From: Caulobacter sp. S45
Lineage (GTDB): Bacteria > Pseudomonadota > Alphaproteobacteria > Caulobacterales > Caulobacteraceae
Assembly (NCBI RefSeq): GCF_009765965.1
Contig: NZ_LMUL01000014.1
Span: forward strand, 2,443,157 to 2,506,300
Reading direction: 5' to 3'
DNA: 63,144 nucleotides
The translations under genes and the position numbers were made by a program. Below are positions 49,548-60,140 of the stretch, in pieces (the first letter of the stretch is position 1; every line of letters starts with the position of its first letter). Below the pieces are notes generated by a model. It was not told the DNA's origin, made no database searches, and saw only the letters and a program-made list of their open reading frames with translations.

Positions 49548-51521
49548 TCAATGCGGGACGGGAGGCGACGCGGCCTTGGGCGGCGACTGCGGCTTGTCGG
49601 GAGGATTGTGGATTTCCAGGAAGGCGACGACCGCGGTGAGCATCTGCAACCGGGTTTCCCCGCGCGACAGCCAATGATCTTCGCTCTTCAACGTCACCAG
49701 TTCGACCGGTTTGCCCGCCCGCTTGAGGGCCGCGGCCATTTCGCGGCTTTGGTCGTAAGGCACCACCGTATCGTCCAGGCCATGGATGAGCAGGATGGGC
49801 ATCGCCGCCCTGTCGGCGTGATGGGCGGGAGATATCTCGTCCAATCGCTTGTCGCCGGGCGAACTCGAACCCATGAAGCGATCCCAATACCGCAGCGTTT
49901 CGTTCTTTTCCCCCGAGGTCCGCTCGCGCTCGTAGTCGAGCAGCCGTCTCAGATCGGCCGGGCCAGCGAGCGACACCGCGCACCGATAGGCGGCCGGATC
50001 GAAGGTCGCGCCGGCGAGCGCCGCATAGCCGCCATAGCTGGCGCCGACGATACAGACCCGTTGTGGGTCGACGATCCCGCGCTTCACCAGCGCGCGGACC
50101 CCGTCGGAAATGTCGGTCTGCATCTTGCGACCCCATTCCCCGAACCCGGCGTTGAGGTGCTTGACGCCGAGCCCCGTCGATCCCCGGTACTGGGGCTGGA
50201 GCACGGCGTAGCCGCGTGAGGCCAGCGCCTGGGACCACCAGTCGAACCCTGGGTCGTCCTGGGCGGCCGGTCCGCCGTGAACCAACACCACGGCCGGGAG
50301 GTTCTGGGGCGCTGTGTCCTTGGGCAGGGTCAGATAGGCCGGAATGATCATGCCGTCCGCGGCCGCGTAGGAGATCGCCCGCTTTTCGGCCACCGCTTCG
50401 GGGGGGATCGACGCGTACATGTCGGTCAACCAGGCCGCTTGGTGCGTGGTCATGTCCACGGTGTAGTAGCCGACCCCGTCGCGTGGACCGTCCACCTGCA
50501 CGGCGATCTGCTTGCGGTCCTCCGACCACGACGCCAATTCCACCTGCTCGTGGGGGAACGCCTTGGCCACCCCGTTCCAGGCAGCCTGGTCGGCCGGAGA
50601 AAAGAAGCTGTAGGCGGTCCCGCTCAGATCGTGTTTCAGTCCGCCGATGGCTGCACGGCTATGCGGATCGATGATGATCGCCTTGTCCCGCAGCGCCTCG
50701 AGCGGATCGGACAGGGTGGCGTCGGCCAACCCCATCTCGTGCGCGCTCCAGCCGTGTTCGCCATAGATGCTCAGCAGGACGGACTGGCCGTCGCGACCCA
50801 GGCCGTCGATTTGCGGATGCTCGATCATCGCGGTCTGGCGATAGACGTTCTTCCAATCGCCCTTGCGCTTGAGAAACAGCGTCCAGCGGCCGGTGCGCTG
50901 CTCGTAATCCGCGCGCGCGACAGCCTCGCCCTGATTGTCCAGCAGGAACTGCAACGTATCCACGTTTCCGGTCTCGACCCGCTCGGCGTGGTTACGCTCC
51001 AGGTCCACCTTGTACATGGCGAGCACTCCGTGCTCGTCCGGGAAATACTCGCTTTCAACGAAGACGGTCGCGCGCCCCTTGATCTCGAGGGCGGTGGGCA
51101 GCGCGTTGATCGTGTTCAGCGCCCTTTCCTGGCCGTCGAGCAAGGGGCGCACACGCTTGTGATCGAGGTCCAGGACCGCCGCCTGAAAGTACTCCCGCGT
51201 GGGTCCGCTAAGGCCGAAGATCCAGGTGGTGGTGGAGAAGATGATCAGCAGGTAGTGCGGACCGGCCCATTGCAGGGCGCGCACCTTGGCCGAGCCGATG
51301 CCATTGACGCTGAGGAGCTTGTGGTCGGAGACATTGCGAATCTGCACCTGCCGGTGGGTCGCGTCGCCGACCAGCAGGGCGATCCTGGCCCCGTCGGGCG
51401 ATATCTCCACGTTCGAGACGTTCGGTAGGGCGCCATAGGCCTCCAGGGCCGGCGCGGCCGCACGCGCATGAAACGGCGAAAGACACGCCAGCAACGCCAG
51501 CGCCAAGCCTGATCTTCGCAT
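49548..51521 (-). CDS. Secreted S9-family prolyl oligopeptidase/acylaminoacyl peptidase
   Basis: 657 aa from the ATG at 51521, which places a clear signal peptide at the start (MRRSGLALALLACLSPFHARA). An N-terminal beta-propeller region covers about residues 25-390, and a C-terminal alpha/beta-hydrolase domain carries Ser495 in GASYGG, the Asp region HGLDDTVVP and the His in SEDHWLS. Such enzymes cleave short peptides in the periplasm. The tail after residue 640 is Pro-rich. It is a single gene with no operon partner. Confidence 0.9.
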   Translation of the reverse strand: MRRSGLALALLACLSPFHARAAAPALEAYGALPNVSNVEISPDGARIALLVGDATHRQVQIRNVSDHKLLSVNGIGSAKVRALQWAGPHYLLIIFSTTTWIFGLSGPTREYFQAAVLDLDHKRVRPLLDGQERALNTINALPTALEIKGRATVFVESEYFPDEHGVLAMYKVDLERNHAERVETGNVDTLQFLLDNQGEAVARADYEQRTGRWTLFLKRKGDWKNVYRQTAMIEHPQIDGLGRDGQSVLLSIYGEHGWSAHEMGLADATLSDPLEALRDKAIIIDPHSRAAIGGLKHDLSGTAYSFFSPADQAAWNGVAKAFPHEQVELASWSEDRKQIAVQVDGPRDGVGYYTVDMTTHQAAWLTDMYASIPPEAVAEKRAISYAAADGMIIPAYLTLPKDTAPQNLPAVVLVHGGPAAQDDPGFDWWSQALASRGYAVLQPQYRGSTGLGVKHLNAGFGEWGRKMQTDISDGVRALVKRGIVDPQRVCIVGASYGGYAALAGATFDPAAYRCAVSLAGPADLRRLLDYERERTSGEKNETLRYWDRFMGSSSPGDKRLDEISPAHHADRAAMPILLIHGLDDTVVPYDQSREMAAALKRAGKPVELVTLKSEDHWLSRGETRLQMLTAVVAFLEIHNPPDKPQSPPKAASPPVPH

Positions 51522-51670
51522 CCCGAAATCGCGCCCTCTCAACCTTGGCGGGGAACTTACGGTTTGCAGCTCGCAAAGTCATTTCCGTGTTGAAATGTGC
51601 GGCCCTGCCGCTTCTGTTTTCCATACGCAGTGAGCGCGCGCTTTGTGTTGACATTCGTTTTGGTGGAATG

Positions 51671-51688
51671 ACTGGATTTACATCCAGT
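51671..51688. other. Dyad in the 302-base gap between the S9 peptidase and DUF2093 genes
   Basis: The gap 51522-51823 holds no gene. It contains a perfect 7-base inverted repeat ACTGGAT-TTAC-ATCCAGT, 23 bases after a TTGACA hexamer at 51647-51652. The spacing suits an operator or a start-site hairpin for the DUF2093 gene, but nothing more can be said. Confidence 0.3.
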
Positions 51689-51823
51689 AGATGCGGTCGT
51701 CGTTGCTTGGGGCCCCTTTGATGGCGAGCGCGCGGGCCTTTGCGGCCCACAGATGCGGTTTCGCCACGGGATCGTCGTGTGCAGAGGGTTTCCCAGACTC
51801 GACCGCCGAACTAGAGTGGGGGA

Positions 51824-52039
51824 ATGAACGCCTTTGATCGCGATATCGATGGGCTTGCCCTGGTCCATTACGGTGACGGTGAATACGCCGTGATGAAGCC
51901 TGGCCGCTTTGTGCTCTGCGCGGTTTCGGGACGCCGCATCCCGCTCGAAGCTCTGAAGTATTGGAGCGCGCAGCACCAGGAAGCCTATATCGGCGCCGAG
52001 GAGGCGCTATCTCGCTGGAAGACGGCCGGATCGCTCTGA
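51824..52039 (+). CDS. DUF2093 domain protein
   Basis: 71 aa. The whole protein is one DUF2093 domain: LVHYGDGEYAVMKPGRFVLCAVSGRRIPLEALKYWS, then AQHQEAYIGAEEAL, a pattern common in alphaproteobacterial proteins of this size. Function is unknown. It probably has its own promoter (TTGACA near 51647). It lies upstream of a response regulator on the same strand, 141 bases away. Confidence 0.85.
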   Translation: MNAFDRDIDGLALVHYGDGEYAVMKPGRFVLCAVSGRRIPLEALKYWSAQHQEAYIGAEEALSRWKTAGSL

Positions 52040-52180
52040 TCGCGACATCTGCGCCTCTGGCGTCGGCGCTGTTATGACGATTTAATTGTAACTGTTTTGA
52101 AATATCCTGGCCGCATCTTGTTTAATGCGAAGAGTGTCGAGCCAGGATTTCCTCAAGGTCACAGCCGCTATGAGTGGGTC

Positions 52181-52723
52181 ATGACGACGGGTTTGGAAGC
52201 GCTCAGGGTGCTTCTCGCCGATGACAATCCGCACATGCGAGAAATCGTGACTGTGCTGCTGGACAACTACGGCGTCAAAAACGTCCGCAGCGTCGCCGAT
52301 GGTTCGCATGGCATGGCGGAGTTACGTAATTGGCAGGCCGATCTGGCCATCGTCGACTTCAAGATGGAGCCGATGGACGGTGTGACCTTCACGCGCAATG
52401 TTCGCAATTCGCCCGATAGCCGTAACCCCTATCTGCCGATCATCATGATGACCGGCCATTCCGCCCGTTCGCGCGTGTACGAGGCGCGTGACGCCGGGGT
52501 GAACGAGTTCGTGGCCAAGCCAGTGACCGCGCGCACCCTGCTCGACCGGATCGTGGCGGTGATCTACCACCCGCGCGCCTTTGTCCGCACCAAGGACTAC
52601 TTCGGCCCCGATCGCCGTCGCCGCGCCGACCCCGCCTATCGCGGCGCCATGCGGCGATCCTCCGATCAGGTCATCTCGGCGGACAACATGCTGAGCGATC
52701 CGATGTTCGGGCGGGACCGCTAG
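52181..52723 (+). CDS. Single-domain response regulator (CheY-like) with basic tail
   Basis: 180 aa from the ATG at 52181; the open frame runs further upstream without a ribosome-binding site. The receiver domain covers residues 8-130: acidic pair Asp14-Asp15, phospho-acceptor Asp59 (AIVDFKM), Thr91 (MMTGHS) and Lys113 (VAKPV). No output domain follows. The tail has FGPDRRRR (141-148), a short motif seen in other alphaproteobacterial receiver proteins. No histidine kinase is adjacent, so the partner is elsewhere. It converges on the acyltransferase gene with 23 bases between. Confidence 0.88.
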   Translation: MTTGLEALRVLLADDNPHMREIVTVLLDNYGVKNVRSVADGSHGMAELRNWQADLAIVDFKMEPMDGVTFTRNVRNSPDSRNPYLPIIMMTGHSARSRVYEARDAGVNEFVAKPVTARTLLDRIVAVIYHPRAFVRTKDYFGPDRRRRADPAYRGAMRRSSDQVISADNMLSDPMFGRDR

Positions 52724-52746
52724 GCGAGCGAGATCGCCTGGGCGGT

Positions 52747-53664
52747 CTAGCTCGGCGGCGCATAGTCCTCCTGCGGCCAGCGCTTGTGGACCCAGAACCA
52801 CTCGGCCGGCCGTTCCCGGATGCGGGCTTCGACGAAGGCGTTGATCTGGCGCACCCCGGCCTCCACGTCCTGTTCGCGGTCGCCGGTCTTGGTCAGCTCG
52901 AGGGGCTCATGGATGGTGACGCGGAAACGCGCGCCGGGCAGGCGGGCGACCGACATCGGCTGCATCATCGCCCCGAACTTGAGCGCCACCCGCGTCGGCG
53001 CTCCCGCTGAGTGGACGGTGCGGCCGAAGAAGGGGGCGGCGACGCCGCCGTTGAACTTCTGGTCGTTCATGAACGACACCGACTGGCCGTCCTTCAGCGT
53101 CTCCAGCAGGTCGCGCGAGCCCATGCCGCCCTTGGGCGCGAACAGCTTGACCCCGTAGCGGGCGCGGGTCTCGATGATGCGTCGATCCACATAGGGATTG
53201 TTGGCTGCGCGATAGGTGACGCGGCAGTCCAGCCCGCTGGCCGAGATCACCGCGGCCATCACCTCCCAGTTGGCGAAATGGCCCGAGACCAGCACCGCTG
53301 GGCGGCCGGATGCGGCGATCGCCTGCAGCCGGTCCATACCCACCACCTCCACCCGACCACGCGCCGGCGTCAGGCGGTCGGTGAGCGGGAACTCGAAGAA
53401 GGTGCGGCCGACATTGTCCCACTGGGCGTCGAGCAGGCGGGTCCGGGCGGCAGGGTCCAGTTCGGGGAAGGCCAGCTCGATGTTGCGCTCAGCGATCCTG
53501 TGGGAACGGGTGAGGGGCCCGAGCCGTCGAAACACCGCCCCGCCGAGCGCGCTGATCCAGGCGACGGGCCAGGGCCTGACCAGGGCGCCGACTAGATCGA
53601 AGGCGAACGCCTCCAGCCGCCAGACCAGGTCCTTGCCGAAAGTCGCGCCGCGCTGTTCCACCAT
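52747..53664 (-). CDS. Lipid A biosynthesis acyltransferase (LpxL/HtrB family)
   Basis: 305 aa from the ATG at 53664; the frame continues upstream inside purL without meaning. The HX4(D/E) catalytic motif is GHFANWE (His129, Glu134), with MNDQKFNGGVAAPFFGR and EWFWVHKRWP near the C-terminus. It adds a secondary acyl chain to lipid A at the inner-membrane face. The gene follows purL on the same strand after 44 bases. Whether it is LpxL or LpxM type cannot be told from sequence. Confidence 0.92.
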   Translation of the reverse strand: MVEQRGATFGKDLVWRLEAFAFDLVGALVRPWPVAWISALGGAVFRRLGPLTRSHRIAERNIELAFPELDPAARTRLLDAQWDNVGRTFFEFPLTDRLTPARGRVEVVGMDRLQAIAASGRPAVLVSGHFANWEVMAAVISASGLDCRVTYRAANNPYVDRRIIETRARYGVKLFAPKGGMGSRDLLETLKDGQSVSFMNDQKFNGGVAAPFFGRTVHSAGAPTRVALKFGAMMQPMSVARLPGARFRVTIHEPLELTKTGDREQDVEAGVRQINAFVEARIRERPAEWFWVHKRWPQEDYAPPS

Positions 53665-53708
53665 GGCCCGGTTTAGGCGCCTGTGGGACTGGGCGCAATC
53701 ATCGACGC

Positions 53709-55931
<2,223 letters not shown>

Positions 55932-56068
55932 GGCGACCGGTTAGCGGATTTCCCGCGCGATGTCAGGGGTGGGCGTAGGGTATGGGCTCATCCAGCACAC
56001 GAAATTGGGAAGGAACGTTGAACCCTCGCGTGCGCTCAGCACTCGACGAGTGAGTAAAGGAGGCTGTC

Positions 56069-56281
56069 ATGCCTGACACGACGCCGAGCACGACCCCGAC
56101 GGAGAACGCTCTTGAGGAGATGTTCGAACGGCCGTTGACTGCGCCGGAGGGCCCAAATGGGATCGGCTCCACACTGGGGATGGACGTGGCGCCTGTCGAG
56201 GAAGCCAAGACCAGCGCCCCCGAGGAGCGTTCCTTCATCCCGGCGGACGAACAGGTGCTGAAGGGCGCGCGCAGCCACTGA
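56069..56281 (+). CDS. Small hypothetical protein, 70 aa
   Basis: A strong ribosome-binding site (AAAGGAGG, 6 bases before the ATG) supports a real gene. The product is acidic and rich in Pro, Thr and Glu (NALEEMFERPLTAPEGPNG, then EERSFIPADEQVLKGARSH), without membrane segment or signal, probably unstructured and cytoplasmic. I do not recognise a family. A 13-base dyad CACTCG-A-CGAGTG lies 17 bases upstream and could be an operator. It converges on lysA with a hairpin between. Confidence 0.65.
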   Translation: MPDTTPSTTPTENALEEMFERPLTAPEGPNGIGSTLGMDVAPVEEAKTSAPEERSFIPADEQVLKGARSH

Positions 56282-56287
56282 CCCCGA

Positions 56288-56320
56288 TTTTCCTCCCCTC
56301 GCTTGCAGGGGAGGAGAAAA
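56288..56320. terminator. Bidirectional hairpin between the 70-aa gene and lysA
   Basis: TTTTCCTCCCC-N9-GGGGAGGAGAAAA forms a near-perfect stem with A and T runs at the ends, suitable to terminate both converging transcripts. The CCTCCCC/GGGGAGG core recurs in a perfect hairpin at 61749. Confidence 0.75.
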
Positions 56321-57598
56321 CTATTCCAGCCAGGGCGCGAAGGTGTCGCGGGCGAGCATTTCCTCATAGGTCGGGCGGCGGCGGGTGACGGCGAAGCGGT
56401 CGCCCTTGACCAGCACCTCGGGGATCAGCGGGCGCGCATTGTATTCGCTGGCCATCGACGCCCCGTAGGCGCCTGCAGACATGAAGGCCACCAGATCGCC
56501 TGCCGCAAGTTCAGCCATCTCGCGCCCGCGGGCGAAGGTGTCGCCGGTCTCGCACACCGGGCCGACCACGTCATAGACGACGCGCGGCGCGTCGGGCTTG
56601 GAGACGACGGGGCGGATGGCGTGGAAGGCGTCGTACATGGCGGGGCGCAGCAGGTCGTTCATCGCCGCGTCCAGCACCAGGAAACGTCGTCCGCCGGGCC
56701 GCGCATGCACCTGGATCACCTGGGAGACCAGCGCCCCGGCGTTGGCGGCGATCAAGCGGCCGGGCTCGAAGGCCAGCTGGACGTCGAGGTCGCCCACCAC
56801 CCGCTCGACCATCTCGGCGTAGACGCGGGGCGAGGGCGGTTCGGGCTGGTCGAAATAGGGCACGCCCAGGCCGCCGCCAAGGTCCAGCCGGCGCACCTTC
56901 AATCCCTGGGCGTGCAAACGTTCCACCAGGTGGCGCATGGTGGTGAAGGCGGCTTCCATGGGCGTCAGGTCGGATATCTGGCTGCCAATGTGGCAGGCCA
57001 CTCCCGCCACATCCAGTTCGGGAGCTGCAGACGCTCGGGCGTATAGCCGTTCGGCCTCGCCCAGGCTGACGCCGAACTTGTTGCCCTCGTCGCCGGTGGT
57101 GATCTTGGCGTGTCCGCCGGCGCCGACATTGGGATTGATCCGCAGCGCCACCGTGGGGCGCTTACCCTTTGTAGCGGCGAGCGCGATCAGGCGCTCGAGT
57201 TCGGGCTCGGACTCCACGTTGATCTCGGCCACGCCGACATCGAGCGCGAACGCCAGCTCAGCATCGGTCTTGCCGACGCCGGAGAAGACGATCCGCTCCG
57301 GCGGCGCCCCGGCCGCGAGCGCGCGCCGGATCTCGCCCTCCGACACGGTGTCCGCGCCCGCGCCGAGCTGGATCAGGGTGCGCAGCACCGACAGGCTGCC
57401 ATTGGCCTTCACCGCATAGGCGATCAGCACGTCGCGCGGGGCGAAGGCGTCGTGGAAGGCGCGGTAATGCCGTTCCAGCGTGGCGCTGGAATACACATAG
57501 ACCGGCGTGCCCACGGCCTCCGCGATGTCGGACAGCCGGACGTCCTCGCACCAGAGTTCCGCACCGGCGGGACCGGCGCGGTCCTCGAAGTGATTCAT
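56321..57598 (-). CDS. lysA: Diaminopimelate decarboxylase
   Basis: 425 aa. The PLP lysine is Lys64 in YAVKANGSL, followed by HIGSQI and DLGGGLGVPYF, EPGRLIAANAG, and the second-subunit Cys in CETGDTFARGR. It makes L-lysine from meso-diaminopimelate, the last step of the pathway. It is the last of three minus-strand genes, argH-lipoprotein-lysA, with 13 bases from the lipoprotein gene; this order is common in proteobacteria. Confidence 0.97.
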   Translation of the reverse strand: MNHFEDRAGPAGAELWCEDVRLSDIAEAVGTPVYVYSSATLERHYRAFHDAFAPRDVLIAYAVKANGSLSVLRTLIQLGAGADTVSEGEIRRALAAGAPPERIVFSGVGKTDAELAFALDVGVAEINVESEPELERLIALAATKGKRPTVALRINPNVGAGGHAKITTGDEGNKFGVSLGEAERLYARASAAPELDVAGVACHIGSQISDLTPMEAAFTTMRHLVERLHAQGLKVRRLDLGGGLGVPYFDQPEPPSPRVYAEMVERVVGDLDVQLAFEPGRLIAANAGALVSQVIQVHARPGGRRFLVLDAAMNDLLRPAMYDAFHAIRPVVSKPDAPRVVYDVVGPVCETGDTFARGREMAELAAGDLVAFMSAGAYGASMASEYNARPLIPEVLVKGDRFAVTRRRPTYEEMLARDTFAPWLE

Positions 57599-57611
57599 CT
57601 ATTTCCGCAGT

Positions 57612-57974
57612 TCAGTAGGGCGTCACGTTGGTGGTGGGGCCGGCCATGTTGGGCGCGCCGGGCACCGGCGAGTTGCGCGGGTTGGTCAGCTTCTCGGTGG
57701 GGTCCTGCACGTCGCGGGTGGTGAGCGGCGCATTGTCGTCGCCGGCTTCGCGGTCGGCCGAGCCAACAGCGTTGGGATCGCCCTTATTGGCGGCGGCCCG
57801 GGCCTTGGCTTCCTTGTCCGCATAATAGTCGCGCTTGTTTTCCGCGCCCAGCAGCGGAGCGGGACGTTCGAGGGGACCCACGCCTCCGCAACCCGACAGG
57901 CCGGCGCTTAGCGCCACGGCGCCGAACGCCACGGCCAAGGTCGCGGTGCGACCGGATTTCAGCTTCCGGATCAT
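57612..57974 (-). CDS. Small LptM/YifL-like lipoprotein
   Basis: 120 aa. A lipoprotein signal peptide ends with the lipobox LSGC, Cys29. After it comes [10 protein letters not shown], like the CG-x-GPL-P start of LptM/YifL proteins, which are encoded between argH and lysA or near lysA in many proteobacteria. The rest is Asn/Pro-rich and low complexity. LptM aids LptD maturation in E. coli; a like role here is inference. The start overlaps the argH stop by 4 bases. Confidence 0.75.
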   Translation of the reverse strand: MIRKLKSGRTATLAVAFGAVALSAGLSGCGGVGPLERPAPLLGAENKRDYYADKEAKARAAANKGDPNAVGSADREAGDDNAPLTTRDVQDPTEKLTNPRNSPVPGAPNMAGPTTNVTPY

Positions 57975-59389
57975 TTCAGCAAACCCTCCCAGCGCGCGAC
58001 CTGATTGCGGACCGCCTGGGGCGCTGTACCGCCATAGCTCGTCCGGCTCGCCACAGACGCCTGCGGAGAAAGCACATCATAAACCCCCGAGGTGATCCGA
58101 GGTTCGATATTCTGCAGCTCGGCGAGCGGAAGTTGCGCCAAGTCCACGCCCAGGGCCTCCGCGCGCTTCACCGTGGCGCCCGTGATATGGTGCGCCTGGC
58201 GGAATGGCAGGTCCAGCTCGCGCACCAGCCAGTCGGCCAGGTCGGTGGCGGTGGAGAAGCCGGCCCCGGCGGCGGCGGCCATCCGCTCGGTGTTGGGCAG
58301 CAGGTCGTCGATCATCCCGGCCATGGCGGCGAGCGACAGGTCCAGCGCCTCGAAAGCCTCGAACACCGGCGGCTTGTCCTCCTGCATGTCCTTGGAATAG
58401 GCCAGAGGCAGGCCCTTCATCACCAAGGTCAGGCTGGTCAGGCCGCCGAAGATGCGGCCGACCTTGGCGCGCACCAGTTCGGCGGCGTCGGGATTGCGCT
58501 TCTGCGGCATGATCGAGGAGCCGGTGGTGAAGGCGTCGGTGAGCTTGGCGAAGCCGAACTGGGGCGTGACCCAGATCACGATCTCTTCCGCCAGCCGCGA
58601 CAGGTGGGTGGCGCAGATGGAGGCGGCCGATAGGTACTCGAGCGCGAAGTCGCGGTCGGAAACGCTATCCAGCGAATTGGCGGTCGGACGGTCGAAGCCC
58701 AGAGCGGCGGCTGTGGCGTCGCGATCGATGGGGAAGGGCGAGCCGGCGAGGGCGGCGGCGCCGAGCGGGCATTCGTTCATACGCGCGCGGGCGTCCTGGA
58801 AGCGCGAGGCGTCCCGGCCGAACATCTCCACATAGGCCATCATGTGGTGACCGAGCGTCACGGGTTGGGCCGGTTGCAGGTGGGTGAAGCCCGGCATCAG
58901 GGTGTCGGCGTGGGCCTTGGCCTTGGCCAGCAGGGCGCGCTGCAACGCCTTCAGTCGTGCGGTCGAGCGGTCGCAGGCGTCGCGCACCCACAGGCGGAAA
59001 TCCAGCGCCACCTGGTCGTTGCGCGAGCGGGCGGTGTGCAGCCGACCCGCCGCCGAACCGATCAGCTCGGCCAGGCGGGCCTCCACGTTCATGTGGATGT
59101 CTTCGTATTCCTCGCGGAAAGGGAAGGCGCCGCTTTCGATCTCCTGCTCGATCCGGGTCAGGCCATCTTGAATCGCGGCCTCGTCCTGCCTTGAAATAAC
59201 CCCTTGTTTGGACAACATCGCCGCGTGTGCGCGGGAGCCGGCTAGGTCTTGCGCCCACAGACGGCGGTCGACGCCGATCGAGACGTTGATCGCCTGCATC
59301 AATTCGGCGGGTTTTCGCTCGAATCGGCCGCCCCACATATCTTGACCCTTGGGCCCCTGTTGGGGCGAGCCGGAGTGCGCGTCGGACAT
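57971..59389 (-). CDS. argH: Argininosuccinate lyase
   Basis: 472 aa. Typical motifs are [50 protein letters not shown] and the signature [12 protein letters not shown]. It splits argininosuccinate into arginine and fumarate. The ATG at 59389 overlaps, on the other strand, the ATG of the TlpA-like gene: both use the CATG at 59387-59390. A later start at 59338 (MWGGRF) is possible and would free 50 bases for promoters. Confidence 0.96.
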   Translation of the reverse strand: MSDAHSGSPQQGPKGQDMWGGRFERKPAELMQAINVSIGVDRRLWAQDLAGSRAHAAMLSKQGVISRQDEAAIQDGLTRIEQEIESGAFPFREEYEDIHMNVEARLAELIGSAAGRLHTARSRNDQVALDFRLWVRDACDRSTARLKALQRALLAKAKAHADTLMPGFTHLQPAQPVTLGHHMMAYVEMFGRDASRFQDARARMNECPLGAAALAGSPFPIDRDATAAALGFDRPTANSLDSVSDRDFALEYLSAASICATHLSRLAEEIVIWVTPQFGFAKLTDAFTTGSSIMPQKRNPDAAELVRAKVGRIFGGLTSLTLVMKGLPLAYSKDMQEDKPPVFEAFEALDLSLAAMAGMIDDLLPNTERMAAAAGAGFSTATDLADWLVRELDLPFRQAHHITGATVKRAEALGVDLAQLPLAELQNIEPRITSGVYDVLSPQASVASRTSYGGTAPQAVRNQVARWEGLLK

Positions 59390-60014
59390 GAGTGCGGTGG
59401 AACCTCAAGGGGCGCGGGGCGCCGGGTTAGGTCTCGGGTTGAAGGTCGGTCTTTATGCGGCCTTGGCCGTAGGGATAGCGGCGGTCCTATACGTCATCGG
59501 CGCCGCCCTCATCAAACCCAATACGGCGGGCGGGTTGCAGTCGGGCGTCAAGGGCGCGATGGCGAAGATGCAGATCCTGCCCCAGCCCATCCCCATCACG
59601 TCCGTCCCGTTCGTCGATGCGGACGGCAAGCCCGTGCAGATGGCCGACTTCAAGGGCCACCCGGTGGTGCTGAACCTCTGGGCCACCTGGTGCGCACCCT
59701 GCGTCAAGGAGATGCCCACCCTGGCCAAGCTCCAGACCGAGTTCGCCGGTAAGGGCGTCAAGGTGCTGACGGTCAGCACCGACAGCGCATCCGACGTGGA
59801 GAAGGGCAAAATCTTTATCGCCAAGTACCCGCCGCTGGACTTCCACCACGACAACGACCTGGCCTTCTTGAGCGGGCTGACGCCGCACGTGAGCGGTTTC
59901 CCGACCACGATCCTGATCGACCGCAAGGGCTACGAGCGGGCGATCTACGCCGGCGACGCCGACTGGTCGGGCCCCGACGCCAAGGCCATGGTGGAGCGGT
60001 TGGCGGCGGAGTAG
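59388..60014 (+). CDS. TlpA-like membrane-anchored thioredoxin-fold protein
   Basis: 208 aa from the ATG at 59388. One membrane helix (about residues 17-42, [20 protein letters not shown]) is followed by a periplasmic thioredoxin fold with the active site WCAPC (Cys102, Cys105), and the cis-Pro loop GFPTTILID. Such proteins reduce disulfides, often for cytochrome c or oxidase assembly; the target is unknown. It is head-to-head with argH with overlapping start codons, a pairing also seen in related genomes as I recall. Confidence 0.9.
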   Translation: MSAVEPQGARGAGLGLGLKVGLYAALAVGIAAVLYVIGAALIKPNTAGGLQSGVKGAMAKMQILPQPIPITSVPFVDADGKPVQMADFKGHPVVLNLWATWCAPCVKEMPTLAKLQTEFAGKGVKVLTVSTDSASDVEKGKIFIAKYPPLDFHHDNDLAFLSGLTPHVSGFPTTILIDRKGYERAIYAGDADWSGPDAKAMVERLAAE

Positions 60015-60029
60015 GGCTGGATGCGTGGT

Positions 60030-60135
60030 GCGTGCTTCGAGACGCGCTCTGCGCTCCTCAGCATGACGAATATTTCTGAAGCCCAATCACATCCGTCATC
60101 CTGAGGAGCCCCGAAGGGGCGTCTCGAAGGACGCA
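60030..60135. repeat. Palindromic intergenic repeat, copy 3
   Basis: Same arms as the copies at 9363 and 30704 (GCGTGCTTCGAGACGC... and ...GTCTCGAAGGACGCA). The left mini-hairpin is shorter (GCGC-TCT-GCGC), the right is GCCCC-GAA-GGGGC. It lies between the convergent TlpA-like and S53 peptidase genes. Confidence 0.9.
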
Positions 60136-60140
60136 GCGAG

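Noticed and set aside
51655-51720. Possible tRNA fragment around the hairpin ACTGGAT-TTAC-ATCCAGT
   Set aside because: The loop is not a 7-base anticodon loop and no T-arm or acceptor stem can be formed.
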